A stretch of 64,000 bases of DNA from Euphorbia lathyris (taxonomy: Eukaryota > Streptophyta > Magnoliopsida > Malpighiales > Euphorbiaceae), in NCBI RefSeq assembly GCF_963576675.1, contig NC_088913.1, positions 18,364,001 to 18,428,000 on the forward strand, given 5' to 3'. Shown here piece by piece: positions 11,630 to 23,924 of the stretch. Every line of letters starts with the position of its first letter. Position 1 is the stretch's first letter. A program made the translations under genes and the position numbers. The notes beneath the pieces are model-generated. The model did not search any database, had not been told where the DNA came from, and worked only from the letters and a program-made list of their open reading frames with translations.

Positions 11630-14600
11630 TTACTGAAGAGGATTAAACATACCAATGGCTTCTCTCAGTATGCTGAACTGTTCACGATCCAGTGGCTTTG
11701 TGAAGATATCCGCAAGCTGCTCATCCGTTGGGACGTAGGTCAGCTTTATCTCACCCTTGAGTACATGGTCTCTAATGAAGTGATGTCTTATGCTGACATG
11801 CTTCATCCTGCTGTGTTGAATTGGGTTCTTTGATAGATCAATTGCACTTTTGTTGTCACATTTGACCTCAATTGTCTTTGTTTGAACACCATAGTCTTCA
11901 AGTTGTTGCTTAATCCATAGGACTTGAGCAACACAGTGTCCAGCAGCAATTTACTCAGCTTCAGTGGTAGATAAGGCTACTGACGCCTGCTTCTTGCTGA
12001 ACCAGGATACAAGACAGCTTCCTAAGAAGTGACATCCTCCAGATGTGCTTTTTCGTTCAAGCTTGTCTCGTCCGTAGTCAGCGTCAGTGTATCCAACGAG
12101 TGTGAAACCATGAGTGTTGGGATACCATAAACCTACGTTCACTGAGCTTTGCAAATATCTAAGGATTCTTTTTACAGCTATGTAATGAGATTCCTTAGGG
12201 TTAGATTGATATCTAGCACAGTAGCATACTGAGAACTAAATGTCCGGTCTACTTGCTGTTAAGTAAAGTAGAGAGCCTATCATACCTCGATACAATTTGC
12301 TGTCTACCGACTTACCATTCTCGTCAGCGCAGAGGACAGTGTCAGTGCCCATAGGAGTAGATATTGGCTTGCAATTTTCAAGATCATATTTCTTCAATAT
12401 CTCCTTGGCATATTTAGCTTGACTGATGAAGATGCCATTTTTCCCTTGTTTGATTTGAAGTCCAAGGAAGAAGTTGAGTTCTCCCATCATTGACATTTCA
12501 AACTCAGTCTGCATTTGCTTGCTAAATTCCTTGCACATTGACTCATTAGTAGCACCGAAAATAATATCATCAACATATATTTGAGCCAGCAGGGTGTCTT
12601 TACCCTTTCTCTTAATGAATAAGGTTGTATCAGCTTTGCCTCTGACATAATTTCTAGTCAGTAGGAAACTGGTCAGCCTCTCATACCAAGCACGTGGTGC
12701 TTGCTTGAGGCCGTACAAAGCCTTTTTGAGTTTATAAATGTGGTTTGGGAATTTAGGATCCTCAAACACTGGAGGTTGATTAACATAAACTTCCTCGTTT
12801 ATAACTCTATTAAGGAATGCACTCTTAACATCCATTTGAAACAGTTTAAAGTTCATATAACTTGCATAAGCGCACAAAATTCTAATAGCCTCTAGCCTTG
12901 CCACAGGGGCAAAGGTCTCACCGTAGTCAATACCTTCTTGCTGACTGTAGCCCTGAGCTACAAGCCTTGCTTTGTTCCTGACTACATTTCCTTGCTCATC
13001 CAGCTTGTTGCGGAAGACCCATCTTGTTCCAATGGTCTTCTGACTCCTTGGATGTGGCACTAACTCCCATACATCATTTCTTCTGAATTGGTCAAGTTCC
13101 TCTTGCATTGCGTTCATCCAGAATTCATCTTCCTCAGCATCAGCGAAGTTCTTAGGTTCCTGAACTGAGACGAAGGCTACGTTGCTGAGGTATCTCCTGA
13201 GTTGATTTCTTGTCATCAGGGTATTCTCAGCGGCATCAAGAATGGCACTCTCTGAGTGTCCTCTTAGTATCCTTATCTCCTTTGGTAGATTGATGTCTTG
13301 TGCTGTCTGTGTTTCAATAGTCTCTGCAGGTATAGATTGGTCAGTGAAAACAATTTGAGGTTCACTTTTACCTTTGGTCAGCCCTTGAGGGAATGACTCA
13401 GCGGCTGTATCTTGATCAGCGGGTACTGAGTGTGGATCATCCTCGGTCAGCGGCAGATATCTTCCTGCAGGGTTAGTTTCGTCGAACTCAACATGTACTG
13501 ACTCTTCTAAAATTTGAGTTCGTTTATTGAAAACTCTATATGCTTTGCTGTTTGTTGAGTAGCCTAAAAAGATAGCTTCATCAACTTTTGAGTCAAACTT
13601 AGCTAGGCTATCTTTGGTGTTTAAAATAAAACATTTACAGCCAAAGGCACGAAAGTATCCAATGTTGGGCTTTCATCCTTTCCAAAGTTCATAGGGGGTT
13701 TTCTTTAGTATAGGTCTAACAAGATCCCTATTAAGAATATAGCACGCTGTGTTAACAGCTTCTCCCCAAAAGTACTTTGGAAGCCTATGCTCACTCAGCA
13801 TTGTCCTGGCTATTTCAACCAAGGTTCTGTTCTTCCTTTCAACAACCCCATTTTGTTGAGGCATCCTAGGAGCAGAAAAATTATGGTCAATGCCGCTGGC
13901 TTCACAGAATTCAACAAACTGTTGGTTTTTGAATTCTCCACCATTATCACTTCGGATGTGAGCCAATTTTAGGTCTTTATCATTTTCAAGTTTTCTAACC
14001 AAATTTGAAAATGTCTCAAAGGTCTCATCCTTGCTACTCAGCAAGATGACCTAAGTGTACCGAGAGAAGTCATCTACAATGACCAAGGAAAATCTTCTTC
14101 CACCCAGACTCAGCGGCTGGACTGGACCGAAGAGATCCAAGTGTAGTAACTCTAACGGACGCTTAGTTGAGACAATATTTTTACTATGAAAAGATTGTTT
14201 GGTTTGTTTTCCAGCTTGGCAAGCGTGGCATAGTTGATCTTTTTCAAATTTAAGTTCTGGCAGTCCCTCAACCAATTGCTTTCTTACTAATTTGGCCAGG
14301 AGGTCCATGCTTACATGACCAAGTCTCCTGTGCCATAGCCAGGAATTTTCTTCCTTTGACACTAAGCATACAGTTTTTGAAAACTTTTTCTCCAAGTTCA
14401 GCATGAAGACATTATCAATGCGAGGGGCAGTTAAAATTAACTCATTAGTTTTACCCTCGTATATTTTACATCCAGTGTCATCAAATATAACTTTTGTCCC
14501 ATTATCACATAGCTGAGCTACGCTGAGTAAGTTATATTTGAGTCCGCTGACTAGGGAGACTGACTCAATAGTAGGATTACCTCCAACGGTTCCTGACCCT

Positions 14601-14790
14601 ACTATCTTACCCTTTTTGTTGTCTCCAAAACTTACGCTTCCTCCTTGTTTATGCTCAAATGTGATGAACTGAGTTTCATCACCAGTCATATGCCTCGAGC
14701 ATGCGCTATCAATATACCACATCTTTGACTTCTCAGCACATCTCAGGCTTACCTGCAATGTAACTAGTTACTCTTAGGTACCCAATTCTT
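11630..14790 (-). pseudogene. Sirevirus pol: protease, integrase, RT and RNase H, broken
   Basis: One reading frame carries the Copia order. The protease region (about 14730-14500) reads WYIDSACSRHMTG, with alanine where the family has glycine. The integrase follows: zinc-binding LWHRRLGHVSMDLL with CHAC, then the core HLDLFGP, RSDNGGEF and a glutamate helix. The reverse transcriptase (13216-12236) includes QMDVKSAFLN and an intact YVDD near 12570. RNase H ends with TKPLDREQFSILREAIGM and a stop at 11632-11630. The frame is interrupted by stops at 14053-14051 (expected Trp), 13675-13673 (expected Arg), 12238-12236 (expected Gln) and 11953-11951 (expected Tyr). There are no frameshifts within it. 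Confidence 0.88.
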
Positions 14791-16506
14791 TTTGGGTCCT
14801 TGCTTGTTAGGTTCAACAGGTAAAGCATCATATTTTATTTTATGGCGACATACTTGAACAGTATGGCCATTCTTTCCACAGAAGTCACAGCTAACCTTCC
14901 GTTTAGGATTTCTCACTGACTGGTCAGCACCCTAGTTCTGAGCGTGCCAGCACACCTTTGTGGTGTGTCCTTTCTTCCCACAGAAGTCACACTGGACATT
15001 CTGCTGAGGATTCCATCTCTGCTGACCAGTACCTCGGTACTGAGTATTCGGAGGAATATTTCTTTTGTTTGGAACCTTTAGTTGGTTCTGGATAGTTGTG
15101 ACGTCCTTTCTCAGTTTCTTAGAAACTGATTGGACTTCAGAGACAGACTTATGTATGATCTCCATGTTATCATGCAAAGTTGAGTTGTCCCGAAGAAGGA
15201 ATCTGAGGTCACTCAGCTTGACCTCTTCAACCTCATCACAGCGCCTGCTGAGTGCTCTAACTTTCTTATTACACTTTTTGACAAGTGTGTAAAGATCACT
15301 CAGGGCATTAACCATTTCATTTCTGAGCTGGGGTAGTGATATTACCTCATTTGATTGCTCCTCATCATCAGATGCAATGGAGGGGTCAGCATGCTCAGAG
15401 ATGCACGGCTCAACAAGTTCGTCAGCCATAAAACAGATCTTTGCTGACTCAGTGGCATCAGCTTCTGATGATGAAGACTCATCACTGTCGCTCCATGTTG
15501 CCACCATTGCCTTTTTGCCGTTCTTCCTTTCTTTCCTCAGCATGGGGCAGCTTGACTTGATATGGCCAGTTTGATGACATTCAAAGCATGTAATGGGCTT
15601 TGAGTTGTCCTTCTTGTATTTGCTATCGCTGGACTCAGCTTTATACTTATCAAACTTTCTGTAAGGCTTTTTAGAATATTTGTCATTCTTTCTGAACAGC
15701 CTTTTCATCTTTCTGGTTAACATAGCCATCTCCTCATCATCTGTTGAGCTCCCATCAGTGGAGTCAGCTTTCATGACAAGAGATTTTTGCTTCTTGTCTT
15801 CAGACTTTTCCTTCACCTCGAAATTCTTCATTGAGATCTCATGGGTCAGCAATGAGCCGATGAGTTCATCATATTTGTAGGTGGTTAAGTCTTGAGCTTC
15901 CTCAATAGCAGTCTTCTTTGATTGCTAGTTTTTAGGAAGACTCCTAAGAATCTTCTTGACTTGTTCTTCCTCAGTGAAGATCTTCCCAAGTCTCTTGAGC
16001 TCATTGATGATGTTTGTAAACCTTGCATTCATGTCAGATATTCCTTCATCATCGTTCATTTCGAACAGCTCGTATAGTCTCATCTGCTGGTTCACCTTGG
16101 ACTCCTTCACTTTGTTGGTTCCTTCGTAGGTGACCTCCAGCTTCTTCCAGATCTCTTGCGCTGACTCATAGCCTAATATCTTATTATATTCTGCAGCATC
16201 AAGCGCACAGTGAAGCATATTTATAGCCGAAGCGTGATTTTGTAGCTTCTTGAGATCATCCTCTGTCCATTTGGCCTCCGCTTTGACAACTGTTTGGCCA
16301 GCCACAACTTCAACAGGAACAAACGGGCCATGGACTATTGAAAGCCATGCACTCATATTTGTTGCCTGAATAAAGTTTTTCATCCTATTCTTCCAGAAGG
16401 TGTAGTTAGACCCGAAGAATAGGGGAGGTCGAGTAATGGACAGCCCCTCAGGTAAGATCTGAGTTGTCTGGTTTCCTGGGAGAAACCGAGTGCTGTTTTC
16501 AGCCAT
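14791..16506 (-). pseudogene. Sirevirus gag, broken
   Basis: The ATG at 16506-16504 opens a capsid-type domain of the Copia UBN2 group (NYTFWKNRMKNFIQ, IWKKLEVTYEGTNKVKES) that assembles the particle and binds RNA. Three CCHC knuckles follow: CFECHQTGHIKSSC near 15590, CDFCGKKGHTTKVC near 14990 and CDFCGKNGHTVQVC near 14890. Stops at 15927-15925 (a Trp codon in relatives) and 14934-14932 (probably Gln) break it. The distal end, up to the protease, lies in another frame than pol. The primer binding site lies 48 nt upstream of the start. Confidence 0.85.
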
Positions 16507-16553
16507 AGTGGGGATCAGCTCAAGGTAGTTAACCTTTCACAGTGAGCTTTTAA

Positions 16554-16565
16554 GCTCTGATACCA
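16554..16565 (-). promoter_or_regulatory. Sirevirus primer binding site (tRNA-iMet)
   Basis: The minus strand reads TGGTATCAGAGC two bases inside the 5' LTR, complementary to the 3' end of initiator Met tRNA, as in most plant Copia elements. Confidence 0.9.
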
Positions 16566-16567
16566 CT

Positions 16568-17898
16568 TGTTGGTCCCTTATAACGTAACAAGTTAGTTCC
16601 AGGGGGGGGATAGGAACTATTTAAAATTTAAGTACGTTAAGGCTGACTTCTTTTTCTTTGAAAAAGGATTACACAGCGCACTGAGTAAATAAGACACTAG
16701 CTTAGTCAACTGGTGACTAAGTCAGCTTCTTTCGTTGAGTCAGGAGATAGCACTTTGAGTCTATTCCTGAACTCAGATACTCAATACACACAACTCAGCG
16801 TGACCTCTTTACTTGGTCAGTTTTGTTTAAGAATGCAATATATATATGAAGGAGTTTAAGGTTAGAAAGATGTTACTCAGCAGATTTATCCAGGTTCGGC
16901 CTCCAAGCCTACGTCCTGTCCCCAGAACATGTTCCGAGCTTTCGAATTCTCTATTGAGCTCTTTAACGGTAGAGCATCAAACCTTTTACAACTTAGAAGC
17001 TGAGTATAACAAGAGTACCTTCCTCTATACCTCTACTCACTCCTAATCTCTCACTGAATACTATAACCGAGTACTCAGCCTCTCCTTTCTAATCTCTAGA
17101 AATGATAAAGATTTTTCCTAAACAACAATTGCTAAGACACCTTAGATGATTGAATAATCACTCTAGACTTTTACACGAAAGATATATAATTTGGTGTAAG
17201 AATTTGCCTTGCTTTTCTTCACAGAACTTGAGTAGAATTTTGGTCAGCGTAATGGCTTGATAATGTTCTGTGTTGAATGAAGCAACTGAAGGGCACTATT
17301 TATAGAGACGTCTGAGACATCAGTCATTTCGAATTTCGAAATAACCGTTGGAGGGAAACGGCTTCCTGTCGTTGTCAGTCAGTCTTGCTCAGAGCTCTCG
17401 GCCAATCAGATTTGAGTATCTTCTGTCCTCGATCAGCTTTTAGTCAGTTTGGCAGAATGTCTCTCCATTTATGGTAAGGTCAACTAGACAGCGTCCTGTG
17501 TCTTCTGAACTTTACCCAAAGTGGAAACACTTTGTCTGGAAGTTGTTCTTGCTCAGCTGCTGTCTTGTACTCTTTGTCGATTCAACTCAGCAGCTTCATT
17601 CCGAAGTTGTTTAATGAAGGTCTTCTAGATTCTTCTTCCGCTGAGTTGTGTTTTGTTCATAACGACAACGTTTTGCACACGCGGGCCGAGTTGTCTTGAT
17701 CTGTTTGACTTGGGCTTTGACTTCCGTATTGGGCTTTAAGCCTTTTAGTCTTTATGTCTTATAAACAATTTAACTCAACATTGAACAAACACATTAGTGT
17801 AATAAATTAAAGCATTTAAACTTAGTGTGTTAAGAATATATTTAATTTATCTTAAATAATTTTGTCAAATCAAAATCATGTGGAAAGGTGTTTCAACA
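16568..17898 (-). repeat. Sirevirus 5' LTR
   Basis: 1331 bp, the partner of 6478-7808. The minus-strand TATA box is at 17304-17296. This LTR would drive transcription of the element leftwards. Confidence 0.93.
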
Positions 17899-18171
17899 AC
17901 CCGTAGTTAAGAGTAGTTTGTAGTTGTTTCCCAAATCAACCCAAAGTATTCACCGCTTAGATAACGTATAAAACCGAGTCATTTAATACTTGTGGTTATA
18001 AATCCCATGGATTCGATACCCGGTCTTAACCGGATTATTACTTGATACGACGGGGTACACTTGCCCCTAAGTAGTAGCGTCTAGTAGAGATAGAGCATTT
18101 AAGAAGATCACATCCATAGTCGTAACGTCCTTATCATATTATATATTTAGAGCTCTACCGGACCCACATCA
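17899..18171 (+). repeat. Athila 5' LTR, second segment
   Basis: The remaining part of the 5' LTR after the Sirevirus, starting with the ACCCG target duplication (17899-17903) and ending ACCCACATCA. It matches 34408-34680 in the 3' LTR. Confidence 0.92.
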
Positions 18172-18177
18172 AGTTTT

Positions 18178-18195
18178 TGGCGCCGTTGCCGGGGA
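18178..18195 (+). promoter_or_regulatory. Athila primer binding site
   Basis: TGGCGCCGTTGCCGGGGA lies six bases inside the LTR end. This sequence is characteristic of Athila elements, where it is usually assigned to a tRNA-Asp primer. Confidence 0.85.
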
Positions 18196-18327
18196 TTTAT
18201 AATTTCTTGCAATATTAGACAAAAACGTTTTATTGTTAGTCTAAGCATTATTTTTGTATAAATTGTTTATATACACTTTTACTAACAATATTCTTTCTTG
18301 TTCATAATTTCTTTATTTCTTTATTTT

Positions 18328-19676
18328 ATGCACACCCGATCTCGGAGTGATACTCTCGTTCCTATTGATCTTGAAATTGAACGTACTCTTTGTAGGATTC
18401 GGAGAGAGAAAATGGCCAACCTCAACAATGAAGCTAACCAACCCGAGGCCAACCAAAGGCCGTCTATTCAACCCGTGAACAACAACCACAATGGAGGTGG
18501 AAACGACACCCGGACAATGATGGAGATTCTTGCTCCGCATCGCCCTCAAAATCGCAACAGAATCGTTGCTCCCACCATTCCGGCCAACACATATGAAATA
18601 AAGACTAGCATGATCCAACTAATCCAACAACTTGGTCAATTCGGAGGGGAAACCCATGAAAACCCTAACGAACATCTCGATAAATTTCTTATGTGTGCCG
18701 AAACTTCTCGGTAAAACGGTGTTCCGGTTGAGGCCGCCCGACTAAAGTTGTTTCCTTTCTCTTTGACAAGACAAGCGTTGGAGTGGTTGCACTCATTGGA
18801 GGCGGGGTCGATTACATCATGGGAGGAGCTTGAGAAGGAGTTCCTTTCCTACTACTTCCCGCCGTCCAAAACGGTTAAGTTGAGGAATGATATCACGTCC
18901 TTTAGGCAACTTGAATGCGAGGCCCTTCATTCAGCTTGGGCTAGGTTCCGAAAGTTGCTCCGAAACTACCCCCACCATGACATCCCTGAGCATGATTTGG
19001 TAAGTACCTTCTACCATGGTTTAACTCCCACTAATCGTGCAACCGTTGATTCCGCTGCAGGTGGGGATTTGTTTTGGAAATCGGCAAGCGAGGCTTATGA
19101 GCTCATTCATGAACTAGCTCGGAAAAGTGTCCAATGGCAAGAAGATCAGCTTGCCGGACCCTCGCGACATCAAACATTTGCCGTGGAAGACGAGGCTCCC
19201 AAGATCTCCATGGTCGAGATGAATAAAAAGATAGACGCCTTAATGGCACAGTTGAGCCTCAACAAAGATGCACAGGTCCTGATGTGCAATCATTGTGGTG
19301 TAGATCATGACGGACTTAATTGTCATATCGGTAGCCCTTTCGCCGGTGACACCGAAAATGTAAGTTACGTAGGAGGTAATCAAAGGTACAACCCTAACCC
19401 GAACTCCTATTCACACCACCACAATAATAATAATAGCGGGTGGAGACCTCGATACCAACACCCTAACTTGTCGTACGGCAATAACAATAATGTATTGAGG
19501 CCCCCACCCGACTTTCATCAAGAATATAGGGAAAATGGGCTAGGGCAATCACAAACCATGCCTGGAGGTCGGAACACTCAACCTCCCAACAATGTGCATG
19601 GCCAATCGGTAAATTCCTTGTTAAAGGACATCCTAACCCGTCTTGCCGATAGTGAGGTGTTTTGCAGGGACCTAAG
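18328..19676 (+). pseudogene. Athila gag, 5' part
   Basis: Athila-type capsid protein. I choose the ATG at 18328 (MHTRSRSD), since the ATG at 18298 only adds a hydrophobic leader read from the 5' UTR. The Retrotrans_gag core includes LFPFSLTRQALEWLHSL, FPPSKTVKLRNDITSFRQL, PHHDIPEHD and TFYHGL. A CNHCGVDHDGLNC knuckle-like motif lies near 19290, and the C-terminal part is rich in Asn, Gln and Pro. One in-frame TAA at 18712-18714 stands where relatives have Gln. At 19676 Copia B interrupts the frame; it resumes in phase at 28666. Confidence 0.88.
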
Positions 19677-21698
19677 TGTTGGGGTTTAGTGTCCTATAGA
19701 CAATTGTTCCAGGATATATAAACCTAATATAAATGAATTGTTCTTTATGTCATTTGTTTTAATAAGATATAGTTTTATAACTGTATGAAGGCAACCTCCT
19801 TTAAAGAACTAAACAAGTCTAATAAAAGGAAATCTCTAAGTTTATTTAAAGTGATTATAAAGTGTTCATACAAGCATGAAGTGAGACGAAACATTATAAT
19901 AAACTAATAAACTTAAAATCACCCCAAGTCAAGTAATATGTTTTAAGGGATTGATATATCACTGTTGAGACTTGCATGTAACAATGTCTTCTGTCGAGAC
20001 AGAGAGCTGATCTCACAAGCTTCAGATATGCAGATATCTGGACAGTTACATGGATCCAATGAAAGGGGTTCATTAGGATTGGGGACCCGACTTGAGATAA
20101 CAGGATGGGTAGATTTATCCTTGTCACATGTTCATCTCATTGGTATTAATAAGTATAAGTAATCCTAAGACTCAAAGGAATGTTAATTGGTGATTCTGAA
20201 TTATGGAATGTGATGCTTTGATCCTGTTGTAACACAATCCATAACAGAGATGACTCTGGGGTGTGAACGGTAGACGTTGGGTATCACAGAAAGTAATTGA
20301 AGGATAGTTATACATTGGATTGAGCATTTGTCACTCCTGATAAATGAGAGATACGTCCAAAGATCGCTTGTGGAAGACTTAACTCTAAATCCTTGCAAGG
20401 TGATAGCTTAAGACTTGAAATGCAGATTTCACTTAACCTATCTAATTAGAGTTAACTCGGCCTGTACAAGTAAAACGAACATCTCGCTATATATGACTTG
20501 ACATTGCCCATAGTCATAAGATTCTGTTCAAGGATATAGTTGATGAAGGATCGAATTATACTGTAACTAATACGGAAAGGTCAATGACAGAATCAATCTG
20601 TCTTCTTATGGCTCTAGGGGAATGTTTCGGATCTGCCAATCATAGTTCGCGTACTCATTTCGTTATGCAAAGATTAAATATCATTCTAAGGAATTAATTT
20701 AATAGTTGTATACGGCTAGAAGCAATAAGAACCTAATGGGTCACACATAAGACTTGGAACCCAAAAGAGAAACAGATGTTAATTAATTGATGGAAGCCCA
20801 ACTGAGTCCACTAAGGCCCAGTAACAAAGGGGGGCGATTTCTATGTGTTGTGACACATAAGAAATTAATTTAATTTTAACAATTATAATTAGATTATGAC
20901 TATGGATTAAATTAATTATAGGATAAATAAGTGAGGAAGTTTAATGAGATTAAAATTGCTTCTAATTATTATCCTATTAATAAGTTAACATTATCTCTAT
21001 ATTTAGATATAGTTATAGATAATAATAACAAGAGTATTATTCCGAATATAACTCTAATTAAGTAACCTAATTCTATCTAACTAGGGTTTAGATACAAGAG
21101 GTTATTTATACCCCTCCTATTAGCAAATTTGGGCAACCCTAGTCTCTCCCGCAGAGAGAATTTCGACCCCTACAGTAAAGGACGGAATTCCACCGATTGC
21201 TTTCGAATCAATTGATTTCATCTCTTTCTTTTTCTCCTTGATCTTGTGTTGATTAATTAGAGGCAATCTATTTTGGTTGCTATTCATCGGTTGATTTCTA
21301 ATCGTTTACTTGTTTGTTTTGTTGTGTTCATGAAAGAAGGAAAAACAAACAAAAGGGAGAAATTCGTTTGTGTTTCTCCTACATCAGGTCAGTTCACGAT
21401 TTCGCGGATTCCCGGAGATTGAACCGTCGGATCGTTGCGATTTTTGGACAGGAGCTTCTAGACATATTCTTCCACGTTTCCACCGTTGTGATTGTCGTTC
21501 GGAGGTCTGGAAGTTCTGTTCGGGTAGGGACAGATTGGTAGACAGTTTCCATCTATTTTGAAGTTGTGGGCACTTCGTTTGCAACGGTAGATTGATCGTC
21601 GTAAAGGTATTTATGTTCAATCCCTCCTTGTATGAAATAACAATTAACGGATCTTGGGAAAAGGAAATAGGTAAAAAATTTATATTTCCGCTGCCAAA
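19677..21698 (+). repeat. Copia B 5' LTR
   Basis: Starts TGTTGGGGTTTAG, with a TATA-like TTATTTATAC at 21102-21111. Up to 21698 it follows the 3' LTR. The last 20 or so bases and the primer site are replaced by a second copy of an upstream segment (21663-21682 repeated at 21699-21718). Confidence 0.9.
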
Positions 21699-22076
21699 GG
21701 AAATAGGTAAAAAATTTACGTTCAGAGTCTGCGTTAAATCCGTTATTTCATATATGAAAATAAAAGGGTTTTCAATCAGATTGAATAGATTTATTGTTAG
21801 GTTAATTAATCAACTTGATTCGGTTAATTAATCTAAAGATAAATGATTAAGATGAGATTAAGATATACGTATTTTGTGGATTAAGTGTTTAACCGTTTGA
21901 ATCATTAAAAGAGTTAATTCGATTAATCTTTGAAAAATTTGATTTTATTAACGATTTAAACGAAACGGTTAGAATCGATTAATTAGATATATATTTAAAA
22001 AGGTTATATATATATATATATAATAATTTTATAAAATAGTTTTATAAAATAGTTTTATAAATAAAAAAAAAATATA
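21699..22076 (+). other. Copia B leader, damaged primer site and AT-rich part
   Basis: The expected TGGTATCAGAGCC is gone; only CAGAGTC remains near 21723, followed by TTAAATCCGTTATTTC as in the Copia C leader. The rest is AT-rich, with TA repeats at 22008-22022. Confidence 0.6.
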
Positions 22077-22249
22077 GATGTTGGCAGCAACTCAAAGTTG
22101 CTGCCAACATCGAAGGCAGCAGCTCTTTATGAGCTGCTGCCGTTTTCGCATACGACAGGTATGCGGCAGCATTGCTGCCACTTTTGGCAGCAATGCTGCT
22201 CTTCGTCGCGGATGCGATCCGCGACAGGGACGAACCACGTTTTCGTCCC
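22077..22249 (+). repeat. Array of six perfect hairpins in the Copia B leader
   Basis: Six inverted repeats follow each other almost without gaps. The stems are 22077-22091/22097-22111 (15 bp), 22115-22125/22131-22141 (11 bp), 22147-22153/22159-22165 (7 bp), 22166-22180/22185-22199 (15 bp), 22205-22213/22217-22225 (9 bp) and 22227-22234/22242-22249 (8 bp). Loops are 3 to 7 nt. The block is GC-rich in an AT-rich leader. Four stems contain no repeated arm sequence; stems 1, 2 and 4 share GGCAGCA. Confidence 0.93.
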
Positions 22250-23924
22250 CGTAACGTTTATTTTCTGTTTTTGATATTTCAAAAATTATTTTGGTTTTTC
22301 AGAAAACTAAAATTAATATATATAGAATTAATTGATCCACATGATTTAATCGTTGCCTATTTTTGTATAGATTGAATTCAGTTGTCTAATTAAGATACGA
22401 TTAATTAGATAAACTATTTCACTGATACAAAATTAAAATTTAGGAATAACGAATGAACCCATATGAATTTATTAATTGTTATAATTAATAAAAGGATATG
22501 GTAATGATATGTGTTTTAACTTGATTTTGCGAACCGTTTTGTGCTTAATAAATATACTTGATATATTAGTTAATCACGTTAAACTGTTTCGGTAAAATGA
22601 TTAAACACAATGATGTATAATCTCTCGTCTTAAAAGTTTTGTGTTCTGGAATTGATTTTACAAAGTTTAATTATTTGTATGCGATACGGTTGAATTGAAC
22701 ACGTTAAATAATCTTAGTAAAATAATTTGAACACAAATAATTAACATCTTGTATAGTTTGTATTTTGAGTATCTAATTAACTTTATATTCGATACATTTT
22801 AATAAAATATAAATGATACAGAATTAATTAAAAGGTTAATTTGATAGTGAAATTAATTTAAAAGTTTAATTTGATTAACTTAAATATTACATAAAGGGTT
22901 TATGTAATCAACCAATTAAATTTATTTAATTGAGTCTTTGCATGTTTAGAGTTATGGACATATTTGGACCCTCTATAATAGTTATTTAGTCTTTTGGTAT
23001 TTTTAGAAAATAGGACCTGCGTGTCCTGCCTTATCTACTCTCTATTGTATTTCTGTTCTCACCTAAATCCCTTCAAATTAGTTGAAGTATTCTAAAGTAG
23101 TATAGAAATTAAATATTGTTGTATATCAAGGCGCCAAGGAAAAGACGGAGGACCTGAAGGATAAATATGTAATAGTTAGTATTTACCCTAGGGTGACCTT
23201 TATTCCGTTTCTGGCTCAACGGAATAATTTAGATGATATGTCCATAACTACCAATGTAAATTGTATTTGTCTGATATATGCTAAAGAAAATCAAGACTAA
23301 GTTAGATTATGTGACTTAAAATAAAAATCCCTCACTAATTAAAAGTTAAGTAAATAAGCAAGTTATTAAAATCGGTTGCCCCTCCCTAATATTATAATTC
23401 AGCCGGCAGTACTGGGGGCCTTTGGGTTGTTGAGCAAACTCAAGCTCGGGGCCTTATGGTAACACCTGAATTTCGAAAATCGTTCTTTCATGAATATGAG
23501 GTAATACTTAAATTAGATTATGATAATTGGATGAGCAAACTCATGTTATCATAAACTAATGGGCAATATGGTTGGGATTAATATGAATAGCATATTAGTT
23601 ACTAATGTGGTTAGTAACCCAATAACCTAGGAATCACATTAAAGATGTGATTGATTACATGAATCTACCTAACAAATGAGACTAGCTTGTTGAGCAAACT
23701 CAATGTGAAATCTCAGGAGTTAGGATCCTAGCTCACTAAAGGATTTGTGAAATTCTTCGAATTAATATGGAGGGCTATTAATTTGGTAAAATAGTGGGAG
23801 CAATTTAAAATGAATTAAAAGTCCTTTAATTTTAAATTGATATACTTTAAAGCAAATGAATAAACATACGTCACTCTATCTCACTCTCAAGTTAAAGTAA
23901 ATACTCTGAATCATCATATCTAAA
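22250..23924 (+). other. Copia B leader, second part
   Basis: AT-rich, non-coding. From about 22850 on it parallels the Copia C leader (45120-46130), including the repeated phrases GAGCAAACTCA or GAGTAAACTCA. No frame is supported. Confidence 0.6.

Larger units (their letters stand above)
6478..17898 (-). mobile_element. Sirevirus-type Copia LTR retrotransposon, inserted in the Athila 5' LTR
   Basis: The borders are exact: TSD ACCCG at 6473-6477 and 17899-17903, and two 1331-bp LTRs (6478-7808 and 16568-17898) differing at roughly 2 % by eye. All genes are on the minus strand: primer binding site for tRNA-iMet, gag with several CCHC knuckles, protease, integrase, reverse transcriptase, RNase H, then a long third ORF and a triple polypurine tract. 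This order, the large gag and the repeated GGGGGAG tract are Sirevirus characters. Every ORF has stops, so this copy is dead. Confidence 0.92.

Noticed and set aside
18298..18327. Upstream ATG giving the Athila gag a hydrophobic N-terminus
   Set aside because: The leader-encoded residues look like UTR; the ATG at 18328 fits the family start better.
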